DNA from: Spirosoma endophyticum | GTDB taxonomy: Bacteria > Bacteroidota > Bacteroidia > Cytophagales > Spirosomataceae | NCBI RefSeq assembly: GCF_900112365.1 | Contig: NZ_FOLQ01000019.1 | Span: 59,806-123,805 of the forward strand | DNA: 64,000 bases | Reading direction: 5' to 3' | Shown here: positions 52,720 to 59,823 of the stretch, in pieces | How positions within the stretch are numbered: the stretch's first letter is position 1 | Layout: each line of letters opens with the position of its first letter | Translations under genes and position numbers: made by a program | Notes under the pieces: model-generated | The model's input: the letters and a program-made list of their open reading frames with translations, nothing else | Database searches by the model: none | What the model was told of the DNA's origin: nothing

Positions 52720-53379
52720 ATGAGCACACTTGATTTAACCGCTCCCCTTTATAAATATACCAAAAGTCATCACGCCGACCGGATGATGGCAGAAGGTTGG
52801 ATTCGGGTTGGGACACTATATGAATATCGGGATATTGAACGACACGGCCCTGAGATTGGCGATGATATGGAAGGAAAACGACAATTGCGTTTTCAAGGAG
52901 ATGGCGTTATTAAGCATTTCCGTGCCGGGGGTTTAACCATTACAAATGCAAGAGTTATAAATTCCGGTGGTAGGACGCTCAATATCTTTGCCCAAAATTC
53001 TCCAGACTCTTTTATGTTCTGCTGTACGCATGAACTGGATGAAGTTTCAATGAGAAAAATGGGCTACGACGCTTGCGTGTGTATTTCCAATCCTACTTTA
53101 TTTTTTGCCGAAGTGACCGCTTCTATGACCAGGATGGGATTGACTACCGTTTCAGAAGCGCTCATTAACAAAGTTGTTTATGTGTCTAAAAACGACGTAT
53201 TAAGCGGCACAGATGCTCGCAAGGATCACGGAACGCTTCCTTCGATCGAATTCCAAAAAGATGAACGATTTGATCACCAAAAGGAGGTGCGTGCGATTTG
53301 GAATACTAGACTCAAGGATTTTAAGCCTGAGCTCGTTAAGGTGCAACGAATAAAAGAGTCTTGTGAACGAATAATTTAA
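52720..53379 (+). CDS. Divergent DUF2971-like protein
   Basis: 219 residues. I do not recognise it by itself, but it parallels the DUF2971 protein encoded at 53694-54455. It opens LYKYTKSHHADRMMAEG (versus IYHYTDIDTALKILENQ). It has FMFCCTHELDEVSMRKMGYD, aligning with ICCFSQKYDQPLMWSHYAKK. It ends with FDHQKEVRAIW, aligning with WAYEEEVRAVI. DUF2971 proteins are small cytoplasmic proteins of unknown activity, often found in mobile and defence regions. It starts 11 bases after the integrase and ends 5 bases before a small gene, suggesting one transcript. Confidence 0.62.
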   Translation: MSTLDLTAPLYKYTKSHHADRMMAEGWIRVGTLYEYRDIERHGPEIGDDMEGKRQLRFQGDGVIKHFRAGGLTITNARVINSGGRTLNIFAQNSPDSFMFCCTHELDEVSMRKMGYDACVCISNPTLFFAEVTASMTRMGLTTVSEALINKVVYVSKNDVLSGTDARKDHGTLPSIEFQKDERFDHQKEVRAIWNTRLKDFKPELVKVQRIKESCERII

Positions 53380-53384
53380 CTAGA

Positions 53385-53675
53385 ATGACGGATCTAGAAT
53401 TCGGGCGATTGCTAATCGATATTCAACGGCTTGATTTTGTGGACAATGTAAACGCGCCAACAGGTACGGGCATGGTTTTAATTGAGGTGTCACCCACCCT
53501 TCGGGCTATTCTGCCCCAGGCGCTTCAGGTTCTGCAGGTGGAGCGATCAGCGTTATCGGTGAACGAGGTCATCCGGCTATATCAGGTCTACATCGTTGAA
53601 TATTTAGAGGAGGTAACCCAGACCGCGCAGATCATGCTCCGGGCGGCTAAGAAGCAGACGGCCAAGTTAAAATGA
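53385..53675 (+). CDS. Small hypothetical protein of the island
   Basis: 96 residues, not recognised. It is predicted mostly helical with a Val/Leu-rich middle (EVSPTLRAILPQALQVLQVE) and a basic C-terminus (MLRAAKKQTAKLK). No membrane segment or known motif. It follows the DUF2971-like gene by 5 bases, the spacing of a co-transcribed partner. It is convergent with the second DUF2971 gene 18 bases away. Confidence 0.6.
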   Translation: MTDLEFGRLLIDIQRLDFVDNVNAPTGTGMVLIEVSPTLRAILPQALQVLQVERSALSVNEVIRLYQVYIVEYLEEVTQTAQIMLRAAKKQTAKLK

Positions 53676-53693
53676 GCTGCGAGTAATTACCCG

Positions 53694-54455
53694 TTAAGAA
53701 AGGTTGATCGGTTTGATACTAAATGTGGATTCATCGATTACCATCCTTTGGCGTTTGTCAGTAATATATCCCTTCTCCTGTAACAACTTCTCAACGGCTT
53801 CAATATCCTGAGTAGAGGTTTTGCATCCGTAATAGACATCTGTCAAACACTTTTGATCAAAATTGAAAAAGGTTTGGCCTTTTCTATCAATAATCACTGC
53901 ACGTACTTCTTCCTCGTAAGCCCAAATTTGAGATTTTGTTAATAGTAAGTATTGAACAATACCTTCACCATATTCATAGTAGTTAGCGGCAGTTATGCTG
54001 TTAACATAGTTTACTGGGTGAACAATAAATTCAATTTCTGGTGAATGTATAACAGGATGAATATTAAAGCCGAGGCATACGCCTGAATGTTTTTTTGCAT
54101 AATGACTCCACATCAATGGTTGATCGTACTTTTGGCTGAAACAACAGATTCCGCAATCGTTTCTGAGCCCTGTGATCGTTTGTCTTCGGTATCCAGCTAA
54201 TTCTTTTCGAAACTCAGGGTCAATTAATTTATTTAAAAACTCTGCTTTTTTGCTATCGGGTATGTCTGCGTTTTTTATCCATATAACTGCTTGCTCTTCA
54301 TTCATAGAAAAGTCGATAAGTGCTTCATGCATATCAAATGGATCATTAAATGTCTCGGGTTGACTGAATTTCAGGGTTTGATTCTCTAAAATTTTCAGTG
54401 CGGTATCGATATCAGTATAGTGATAGATGGTATCCAGGTATAAGTTAATCGTCAA
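53694..54455 (-). CDS. DUF2971 domain protein
   Basis: 253 residues. DUF2971 markers in order: IYHYTDIDTALKILENQTLK, SQPETFNDPFDMHE, DCGICCFSQKYDQPLMWSHY, AKKHSGVCLGFNI and IWAYEEEVRAVII. The conserved FNDPF, MWSHY and YEEEVR patches are likely to line a common site, but no activity is established for the family. The gene is clearly A+T-rich compared with core genes. It lies downstream of and codirectional with the AAA-DUF4435 gene. Confidence 0.85.
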   Translation of the reverse strand: MTINLYLDTIYHYTDIDTALKILENQTLKFSQPETFNDPFDMHEALIDFSMNEEQAVIWIKNADIPDSKKAEFLNKLIDPEFRKELAGYRRQTITGLRNDCGICCFSQKYDQPLMWSHYAKKHSGVCLGFNIHPVIHSPEIEFIVHPVNYVNSITAANYYEYGEGIVQYLLLTKSQIWAYEEEVRAVIIDRKGQTFFNFDQKCLTDVYYGCKTSTQDIEAVEKLLQEKGYITDKRQRMVIDESTFSIKPINLS

Positions 54456-54640
54456 ATTGGGATCTTCTAACGTTTACAGTCCTCGTATCTTATTTTGATT
54501 GAGATAATCAAGGTAAAACGCTTTGTCATGAAAAAGCGGAACAAGCAATGGTGTGTTCATTAGATGTAGAATTATAGATTTATAGATTGCATTTGCTTGG
54601 CGATCCATTCGGGGCACACCTGCACGGGCGTTTCTAGTTC

Positions 54641-54871
54641 CTATTTTTGGCCATGCTGTATGACATGCCCTTTTTCGGGATCAACTTCACGATAGGCGGT
54701 TCGACGAAACCGTAAGGTTAATGCCTGGTACTCGGGATAAATATGATTGGAGAATAAAACCGCCTGAAAGGGCTTAACTCTTACTTCAACCTGCAGCAGA
54801 TCCGTGGGAAAATTCTCCACCCGGCACCGGGCATCCTCAAGTTGCTCTTTCGTTAGCCAGACTGTTTTCAT
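54641..54871 (-). CDS. Small hypothetical protein, possibly cut short by an amber codon
   Basis: 76 residues, starting one base after the stop of the AAA-DUF4435 gene, hence cotranscribed. Not recognised; it begins KTVWLTKEQLEDARCRVENF and has YPEYQALTLRFRRTAYREVD. The stop is TAG (54641-54643). In the same frame 22 more protein-like codons follow (ELETPVQVCPEWIAKQMQSI) to a TAA at 54572. The gene may thus be a nonsense mutant of a 99-codon gene, or the stop may be genuine. Between 54456 and 54571 nothing else is supported. Confidence 0.6.
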   Translation of the reverse strand: MKTVWLTKEQLEDARCRVENFPTDLLQVEVRVKPFQAVLFSNHIYPEYQALTLRFRRTAYREVDPEKGHVIQHGQK

Positions 54872-54872
54872 T

Positions 54873-56678
54873 TTATCGGCTACACAAATATTCCATGGTT
54901 AGGCGAATATCCTCTAAAATAAGTCCTGGCATATCCTCAATGGTTTTTGACAGGATATCGTCAAATAGCGAATTGGTGTTATGATACCTTTTTAGTTGGG
55001 GAAATCTTTTTTTGACGAATTCCTCCACATCGTGTCCCCTGTTTGTAGAAAACCAATTGGGAATTAATATGCTCCTTCCGTTTACATACTTGCTGATCGT
55101 TGTGTTGCCGTCTAGTTGCCCTGTCATGTCGCCTTCAAACAACTCTCTTACAACCAAATCACTGAAAATCTGTAAGCGGGTATTGTCAAAGGTTACAATT
55201 GCTGTATGATTTTCTTCATCGGTTAAGCCAACGAATTGTTTGAGTAATATTCTCTCCTGAACAAGAAAAGCCCCCAATATGACAGGGTCTAAAATATAGT
55301 TTTCGATAGCATACCTAGACCCAAATCCCAAGACTGCTAAGTTCCCTTTTGTAGTTTTTGATCCATCGTGATCAATTACTCCAAAAACAGTTGGTACGTC
55401 AATCAGGGTATCTAAAAGATGCTCTACTTTATCACAAGATGAACTGCCATTTTTTTCAGAGGTGATAAAGGTCAATGAAAAATGAGTTTGTAAATAGGGC
55501 CTAAGCTTATTGAAAAGTGTTTCCAGATTTTTTACATCATATGTACTCTCAACAAAAACAAACCTTCTATTTTCAATACGGACACTTAAGGTGGGAATTC
55601 CTGCAGTTAATTTGCTAATCGCATTGTCTTTTGAAAGTGGTGTAAGTGTAGTTGGATCCTTTTCTAATAAATAGATTGTGGCTGATTCTGGCGCTAAGGC
55701 GATCGTAGACGGTGAGTGAGTCGTCATGACTACACTAATGCCATTATTGATAAAAACGGTTTCTAAGGCATCAAGTAACTTTTTAATATTTGAAGGATGT
55801 AATGAGGCATCGGGCTCATCTAGTAATAAAAGCTTCGATTGTGAAAGGTTACCCCTTTCAGATTTGTAAACTGATAGAGCAATCGATAGTAAAATTTTTT
55901 CACCGGATGAAAGTTTCAGATCCTGTACTGTTGACCCGGTATTTGTGTTTATAAAATATACATTAAAATATTCTCCGGAATATATTTTTACTGATCTGAC
56001 TTCATATGGCAGATTACATAATTTAAAGATATCATTAATTAACTTGGCTGGATCTTGCCCTCGCTTTTCAATAAACTCTTCCGGGGTTAGGACATGATGC
56101 TGCGCCCCTTCGTGCAAATTCTCAAAAGCGTTGTAAGTATTATCATGTTTAAGTTTTGCGTAATAGCCTACTAATTCGCCAATTCTTTCGCTGAAAATGT
56201 CTGTCGTTGGATCTCCGTCGGATAAAAGATAATGTTCTTCAATTTCAGTCCAACTCAGCTGGCAAACATCCTTATTTACCTTCTCCGCTACTTTGTAAAA
56301 TCCATTTGGAATATTCTCCTTTTTACCAGTTTTTATATATTCTTCATAATATCTACCAATATCTCGAAGTGGATTTCTTGCATAATTAAACTGTAGACGA
56401 CCTGGCTGTTCTGTGCTATTTAGCGTGAATCGGGGTTCAAGGGTACCTATTGGGAAATACTTTATTGAAAGAATTTCGTTGTCTAAAGAGTCCACAAGTT
56501 TTACCGGCGGATCAGTCAAATAAGTAGGGTTCGGTCTGTTGGCAGGACTTTGGTAGCTAATAGCACTCAATAACATTGTTTTACCTACTCCATTAATACC
56601 TGTTATTATGGAGAAATCAGCTATTTCTTTTTCTATTGTTGAAAAGCATTCCCATGTTTCATTTATTTTGAGTTTCAT
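54873..56678 (-). CDS. AAA ATPase fused to DUF4435/TOPRIM-like domain (PARIS-like, AriA-AriB type)
   Basis: 601 residues. An ABC-type ATPase comes first: Walker A GINGVGKT (27-34), signature LSSGEK (256-261), Walker B LLLLDEPD (283-290) and switch His321 in THSP. From about 365 a second domain has FVFVESTYD (Glu377, Asp381), VIDHDG (Asp436, Asp438) and RYAIENYILDP (455-465), the pattern of DUF4435, a TOPRIM-related nuclease domain. In PARIS, the ATPase AriA holds the DUF4435 nuclease AriB until a phage anti-restriction protein triggers it; single-chain versions exist. OLD-type nucleases are the other possibility, but the IENY patch favours DUF4435. A+T-rich; placed on the ssrA island. Confidence 0.8.
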   Translation of the reverse strand: MKLKINETWECFSTIEKEIADFSIITGINGVGKTMLLSAISYQSPANRPNPTYLTDPPVKLVDSLDNEILSIKYFPIGTLEPRFTLNSTEQPGRLQFNYARNPLRDIGRYYEEYIKTGKKENIPNGFYKVAEKVNKDVCQLSWTEIEEHYLLSDGDPTTDIFSERIGELVGYYAKLKHDNTYNAFENLHEGAQHHVLTPEEFIEKRGQDPAKLINDIFKLCNLPYEVRSVKIYSGEYFNVYFINTNTGSTVQDLKLSSGEKILLSIALSVYKSERGNLSQSKLLLLDEPDASLHPSNIKKLLDALETVFINNGISVVMTTHSPSTIALAPESATIYLLEKDPTTLTPLSKDNAISKLTAGIPTLSVRIENRRFVFVESTYDVKNLETLFNKLRPYLQTHFSLTFITSEKNGSSSCDKVEHLLDTLIDVPTVFGVIDHDGSKTTKGNLAVLGFGSRYAIENYILDPVILGAFLVQERILLKQFVGLTDEENHTAIVTFDNTRLQIFSDLVVRELFEGDMTGQLDGNTTISKYVNGRSILIPNWFSTNRGHDVEEFVKKRFPQLKRYHNTNSLFDDILSKTIEDMPGLILEDIRLTMEYLCSR

Positions 56679-56808
56679 ATTATTTGTGTGGTAAATTAAT
56701 TATCAATTGAGCAGTTGTATGCTGATTAAGTGAAACACCCCAAAAACTAAATAAAATAATTATATACCGTTTGTTGCAAAATTTTTATCTACTAAGCCAG
56801 TCGTTTGA

Positions 56809-57405
56809 TTATTTACCAATTGATGTCGCCATAGAATGCAACGGTACGTTACGAAACTCTAAATACTTATACACCGTCTGCCGGGCAATGCCAAGCTGTT
56901 TGGCGATTAACTTGATAGCATACCCTTCTTTATATAACGACTCGACTACACGAGCGGTACGTTTAGCTTCTTCCGTAAGCCCTTTTGGTTTACCTCCAAT
57001 TCTACCTTTCAGGCGGGCCGCTTCAATACCTGCTAATGTCCGCTCCCGGGTTAAGGACCGTTCAAACTCGGCCAGGGCGCTAAATAAATGAAAGATGAGT
57101 TTGCCGCCTGGCGTAGCCGTTTCGATATGCTCGTGCAAACTGCGTAGACCTACACCCTTTTCTTCAAATAACTTCACTAGGTCTAATAAGTGATCCATGG
57201 AACGGCCAAGTCGGTCGAGTCGCCAGATAATTACCTCATCACCCTTTCGTAGTAATGCCAGCATGGCATCCAATTGGGGACGGTTTGCTTTGGTACCACT
57301 TACCTTTTCTTCAAACACCCGCTCGCAGCCAACATCCGTCAGCGCCTGAATCTGCATTTCCAGATTTTGATCGAGGGTGGAAACCCGTGCATAGCCTATT
57401 TTCAT
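56809..57405 (-). CDS. Serine recombinase (resolvase/invertase family)
   Basis: 198 residues. The catalytic domain has YARVSTLDQN with the nucleophile Ser9, WRLDRLGRSMDHL with the active-site Arg pair, and EFERSLTRERTLAGIEAARL forming helix E. The C-terminal helix-turn-helix reads EEGYAIKLIAKQLG-like, with LYKEGYAIKLIAKQLGIARQ and TVYKYL. The length fits Tn3-type resolvases and invertases. It cuts and exchanges DNA at a res or inversion site; a candidate lies directly upstream (57410-57478). No partner transposase of Tn3 type is visible. Confidence 0.93.
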   Translation of the reverse strand: MKIGYARVSTLDQNLEMQIQALTDVGCERVFEEKVSGTKANRPQLDAMLALLRKGDEVIIWRLDRLGRSMDHLLDLVKLFEEKGVGLRSLHEHIETATPGGKLIFHLFSALAEFERSLTRERTLAGIEAARLKGRIGGKPKGLTEEAKRTARVVESLYKEGYAIKLIAKQLGIARQTVYKYLEFRNVPLHSMATSIGK

Positions 57406-57409
57406 GAGC

Positions 57410-57478
57410 CGTGTCCAGTTTAATGGTTAACTATACAATATAGTAAACACGCATTGAATTACAGCAATACTGGACACG
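57410..57478. promoter_or_regulatory. Res-like recombination site upstream of the serine recombinase
   Basis: The outer arms CGTGTCCAGT (57410-57419) and ACTGGACACG (57469-57478) are perfect complements. Inside, GTTAACTATA (57426-57435) and TATAGTAAAC (57439-57448) form a dyad with one mismatch, the size of a resolvase dimer site. Confidence 0.5.
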
Positions 57479-57673
57479 AATCAATGGAATTTATTTTATC
57501 CCAGATCGAGCTCAAGTATGGGTGCCAAAAGATTCGTTTTGCTGGATATAACAATTCGATAAATGGACTATTCTTCTTGCAACCGAAAGACCTAAGACCA
57601 CCACTTTAGTTAAAGATCATTGTCCAAGTCTTCTCCCTGCTTTATATTTATATATTTACTAAAATAGTAACAA

Positions 57674-57681
57674 TAGATTTG
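57674..57681 (+). promoter_or_regulatory. Possible -7 element of the FG-GAP gene
   Basis: TAGATTTG fits TAnnTTTG and lies 102 bases before the ATG, implying a fairly long 5' leader. No clear -33 TTTG. Confidence 0.35.
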
Positions 57682-57783
57682 CTTAACTGTGTATGTGTTT
57701 ATATTTGGCTTGTATCAAGCAGCCCAGGGTAGCATCTTGAAGGGATGAATCAGTCTGGTTGCTGCTATAACCAAGCTTAATTT

Positions 57784-59787
57784 ATGAATTCCACATCTCT
57801 TCCTTACCTATCCAATTTATCCAGGCAACGATTTATAGCTAACTCCCCTCTGATGGCAAACGGATGGTTGATAGCCCTGCTCTGGCTGCTGGCTTTGCGG
57901 CCCTTGCACGCTCAGCAAGTGGTTAGCACCTTGCCTGGCCTCAATGCCAACACGGCTCCTACCAACACCGCGATCTCCCTCACAGCCAACACAACCCTGC
58001 CAGTTGATTATAAACTGAATGTGTTCTCGGCTCAGGCAGGAGGGCAAAAGGCAGGCTTGAATCAGGTGGCAAATAACACTGCTACGTTTTATCCCGCTAC
58101 GGCCTTTAAGCCGGGCGAAGTGGTGTATGTAACGGCTCCGGCTTCTGGCTATGTCTACCAGTTCACTACCGCAGCGGGGGTGGGGCCAGGCACCTTCTTA
58201 GCTGGTACCAACGTGGGTGTAGGGGATTATCCACTCAGTTTTGTGGCGGCCGATGTGGATGGCGATGGTGATTTAGATCTACTAGCGGCTAATCACTTTA
58301 CTTCGACGGTAAGTATTCGCGTCAACGATGGTAAAGGTAATTTCTCGGGTGATAGCCAGGTGAGTGTGGAGTATTACCCATCTAGTATGATAGCGGCCGA
58401 TGTGGATGGGGATGGCGATCTGGATATCCTGGCGGGAAGCATACAATTTAATAATGTGAGTGTACGCTTCAACGATGGTAAGGGTAATTTCTCGGGTAAT
58501 GCCCAATATGCAACAGCAGGAATACCCAGAAATATAATGGCAGCCGATATAGATGGCGATGGTGATCTGGACATTCTAGCTACTAGCGATTCGGGATATG
58601 TACTTATTTACTTCAACAATGGAACTGGCAATTTTGCGGATCATTATTTTGTAGTAGGCGGGCATAGGCCTATCAGTATGGCGTTAGCTGATGTAGATGG
58701 AGATGGCGATTTGGACGTTTTGACACTGAGCCAATTCGGGCATAACGTGCATGTGATGTTCAATAATGGTCATGGAATCTTTTCGTCTCACTACGACAAC
58801 AATCGGGTGGATTTAGGAGAGTTTTCTTACCCGAATACTATAGTGGCAGCCGATGTGGATGGGGATGGTGATCCAGACTTCCTAACGACAAACGGTGGAC
58901 ATGATGATGTGAGTGTACGCTTTAATGATGGTAAGGGTAATTTCTCGGGTAATAGCCAGGTGAGTGTGGGGGAGGTTCCACTTAGTATAACAGTAGCTGA
59001 TGTGGATGGGGATGGTGATCTGGATATTCTAACGGCTAATAATCGATCTAAAGATGTAAGTGTACGGCTTAACAATGGCCGCGGTAGCTTCTCCGGCAAC
59101 ATCCAGGTAAGAATGGATGATGACCCAAACAAGGTAGTAGCGGCTGATGTGGATGGGGATGGTGACCTTGACTTTCTAACGGCTAACTATCCAAATGGCC
59201 GTGTGAGTGTACGCTTCAATCAAGCGGCCTCCATGCCTGTAACCTTGAAAGAGTTTACCGCTAAAGCCGAAACTGACATGGTCCGACTGGCCTGGCAAAC
59301 CGAACTGGAAACCCACTTCGCTGGCTTCCAAATCGAACGATCCCTGGACGCCAAAGAGTTTAGCCCTTTAGGCTGGCAAGAGGCCAAAGCTAGTACTCAG
59401 GGAGGTTCGGCCTATGGCTTTAATGACTTGAGCTTACCCTCGACGGCCTCCACCCTCTACTACCGCCTGAAGATGGTCGATCAGGATGGGAGCGTAGCCT
59501 ATTCGTCCATAAAAAGTGTCGTGCTTAACACCCAAAGCTTAGGTCTGGTGGTGCTGGGTAATCCCGTGCGGGACAATCTGCAATTGATAATCAGCAGCCC
59601 CCTAGCGCAATCGCTTCAAGTGCAGGTGCTGAGTATGGGAGGGCAGGTAGTGCACCAGCAGACTTTACAGGTTAGTGAAGGTAGGAGTCAAACTGAAATA
59701 GGATTGGTAGGACTAACGGCGGGCTTATATCAGTTAGTTGTTAGTGATGGGCTTAGCCGACGGATGGAGCGTGTTTTGATTGAATAA
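57784..59787 (+). CDS. FG-GAP/VCBS repeat surface protein with type IX sorting domain
   Basis: 667 residues. A signal segment (about 25-43, ending LHAQ) is followed by a short Ig-like region. Then seven FG-GAP/VCBS repeats of about 43-45 residues, each with a calcium-binding loop of the form ADVDGDGDLDIL and a closing VRFNDGKGNFSGN, form a beta-propeller. After about residue 485 comes the standard MPVTLKEFTAKAETDMVRLA fibronectin-like module. A C-terminal type IX sorting domain follows (LGNPVRDNLQL, LTAGLYQLVVSDG). It is predicted to be exported and attached to the surface. Repeat units are also near-identical in DNA. Confidence 0.9.
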   Translation: MNSTSLPYLSNLSRQRFIANSPLMANGWLIALLWLLALRPLHAQQVVSTLPGLNANTAPTNTAISLTANTTLPVDYKLNVFSAQAGGQKAGLNQVANNTATFYPATAFKPGEVVYVTAPASGYVYQFTTAAGVGPGTFLAGTNVGVGDYPLSFVAADVDGDGDLDLLAANHFTSTVSIRVNDGKGNFSGDSQVSVEYYPSSMIAADVDGDGDLDILAGSIQFNNVSVRFNDGKGNFSGNAQYATAGIPRNIMAADIDGDGDLDILATSDSGYVLIYFNNGTGNFADHYFVVGGHRPISMALADVDGDGDLDVLTLSQFGHNVHVMFNNGHGIFSSHYDNNRVDLGEFSYPNTIVAADVDGDGDPDFLTTNGGHDDVSVRFNDGKGNFSGNSQVSVGEVPLSITVADVDGDGDLDILTANNRSKDVSVRLNNGRGSFSGNIQVRMDDDPNKVVAADVDGDGDLDFLTANYPNGRVSVRFNQAASMPVTLKEFTAKAETDMVRLAWQTELETHFAGFQIERSLDAKEFSPLGWQEAKASTQGGSAYGFNDLSLPSTASTLYYRLKMVDQDGSVAYSSIKSVVLNTQSLGLVVLGNPVRDNLQLIISSPLAQSLQVQVLSMGGQVVHQQTLQVSEGRSQTEIGLVGLTAGLYQLVVSDGLSRRMERVLIE

Positions 59788-59823
59788 GCTGCTACTCTAA
59801 ACTGGTTTATGGACTGCATGTGA

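Larger units (their letters stand above)
51387..57480. mobile_element. Integrative genomic island at ssrA (left part, right end unknown)
   Basis: From the ssrA 3' end it holds an integrase, two DUF2971-type genes, small unknown genes, an AAA-DUF4435 gene and a serine recombinase. From about 53.7 to 56.8 kb the sequence is visibly richer in A+T than the flanking core genes. The end given is only the last gene I can argue belongs; the island may run past the window edge. Confidence 0.6.
57406..57783. other. Gene-poor spacer
   Basis: 378 bases: the res-like site first, then a 41-codon open frame from ATG 57484 (not convincing as a gene), then A+T-rich sequence with a TAGATTTG -7-like element at 57674-57681 serving the FG-GAP gene. 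Confidence 0.5.

Noticed and set aside
54476..54610. 45-codon minus-strand frame (ATG-GAT-CGC start) downstream of the amber codon
   Set aside because: It overlaps, in another frame, the better-looking continuation of the 76-residue gene.
57484..57609. 41-codon frame starting ATG 57484
   Set aside because: Short, no family likeness, and in a spacer that already holds the recombination site; treated as chance.
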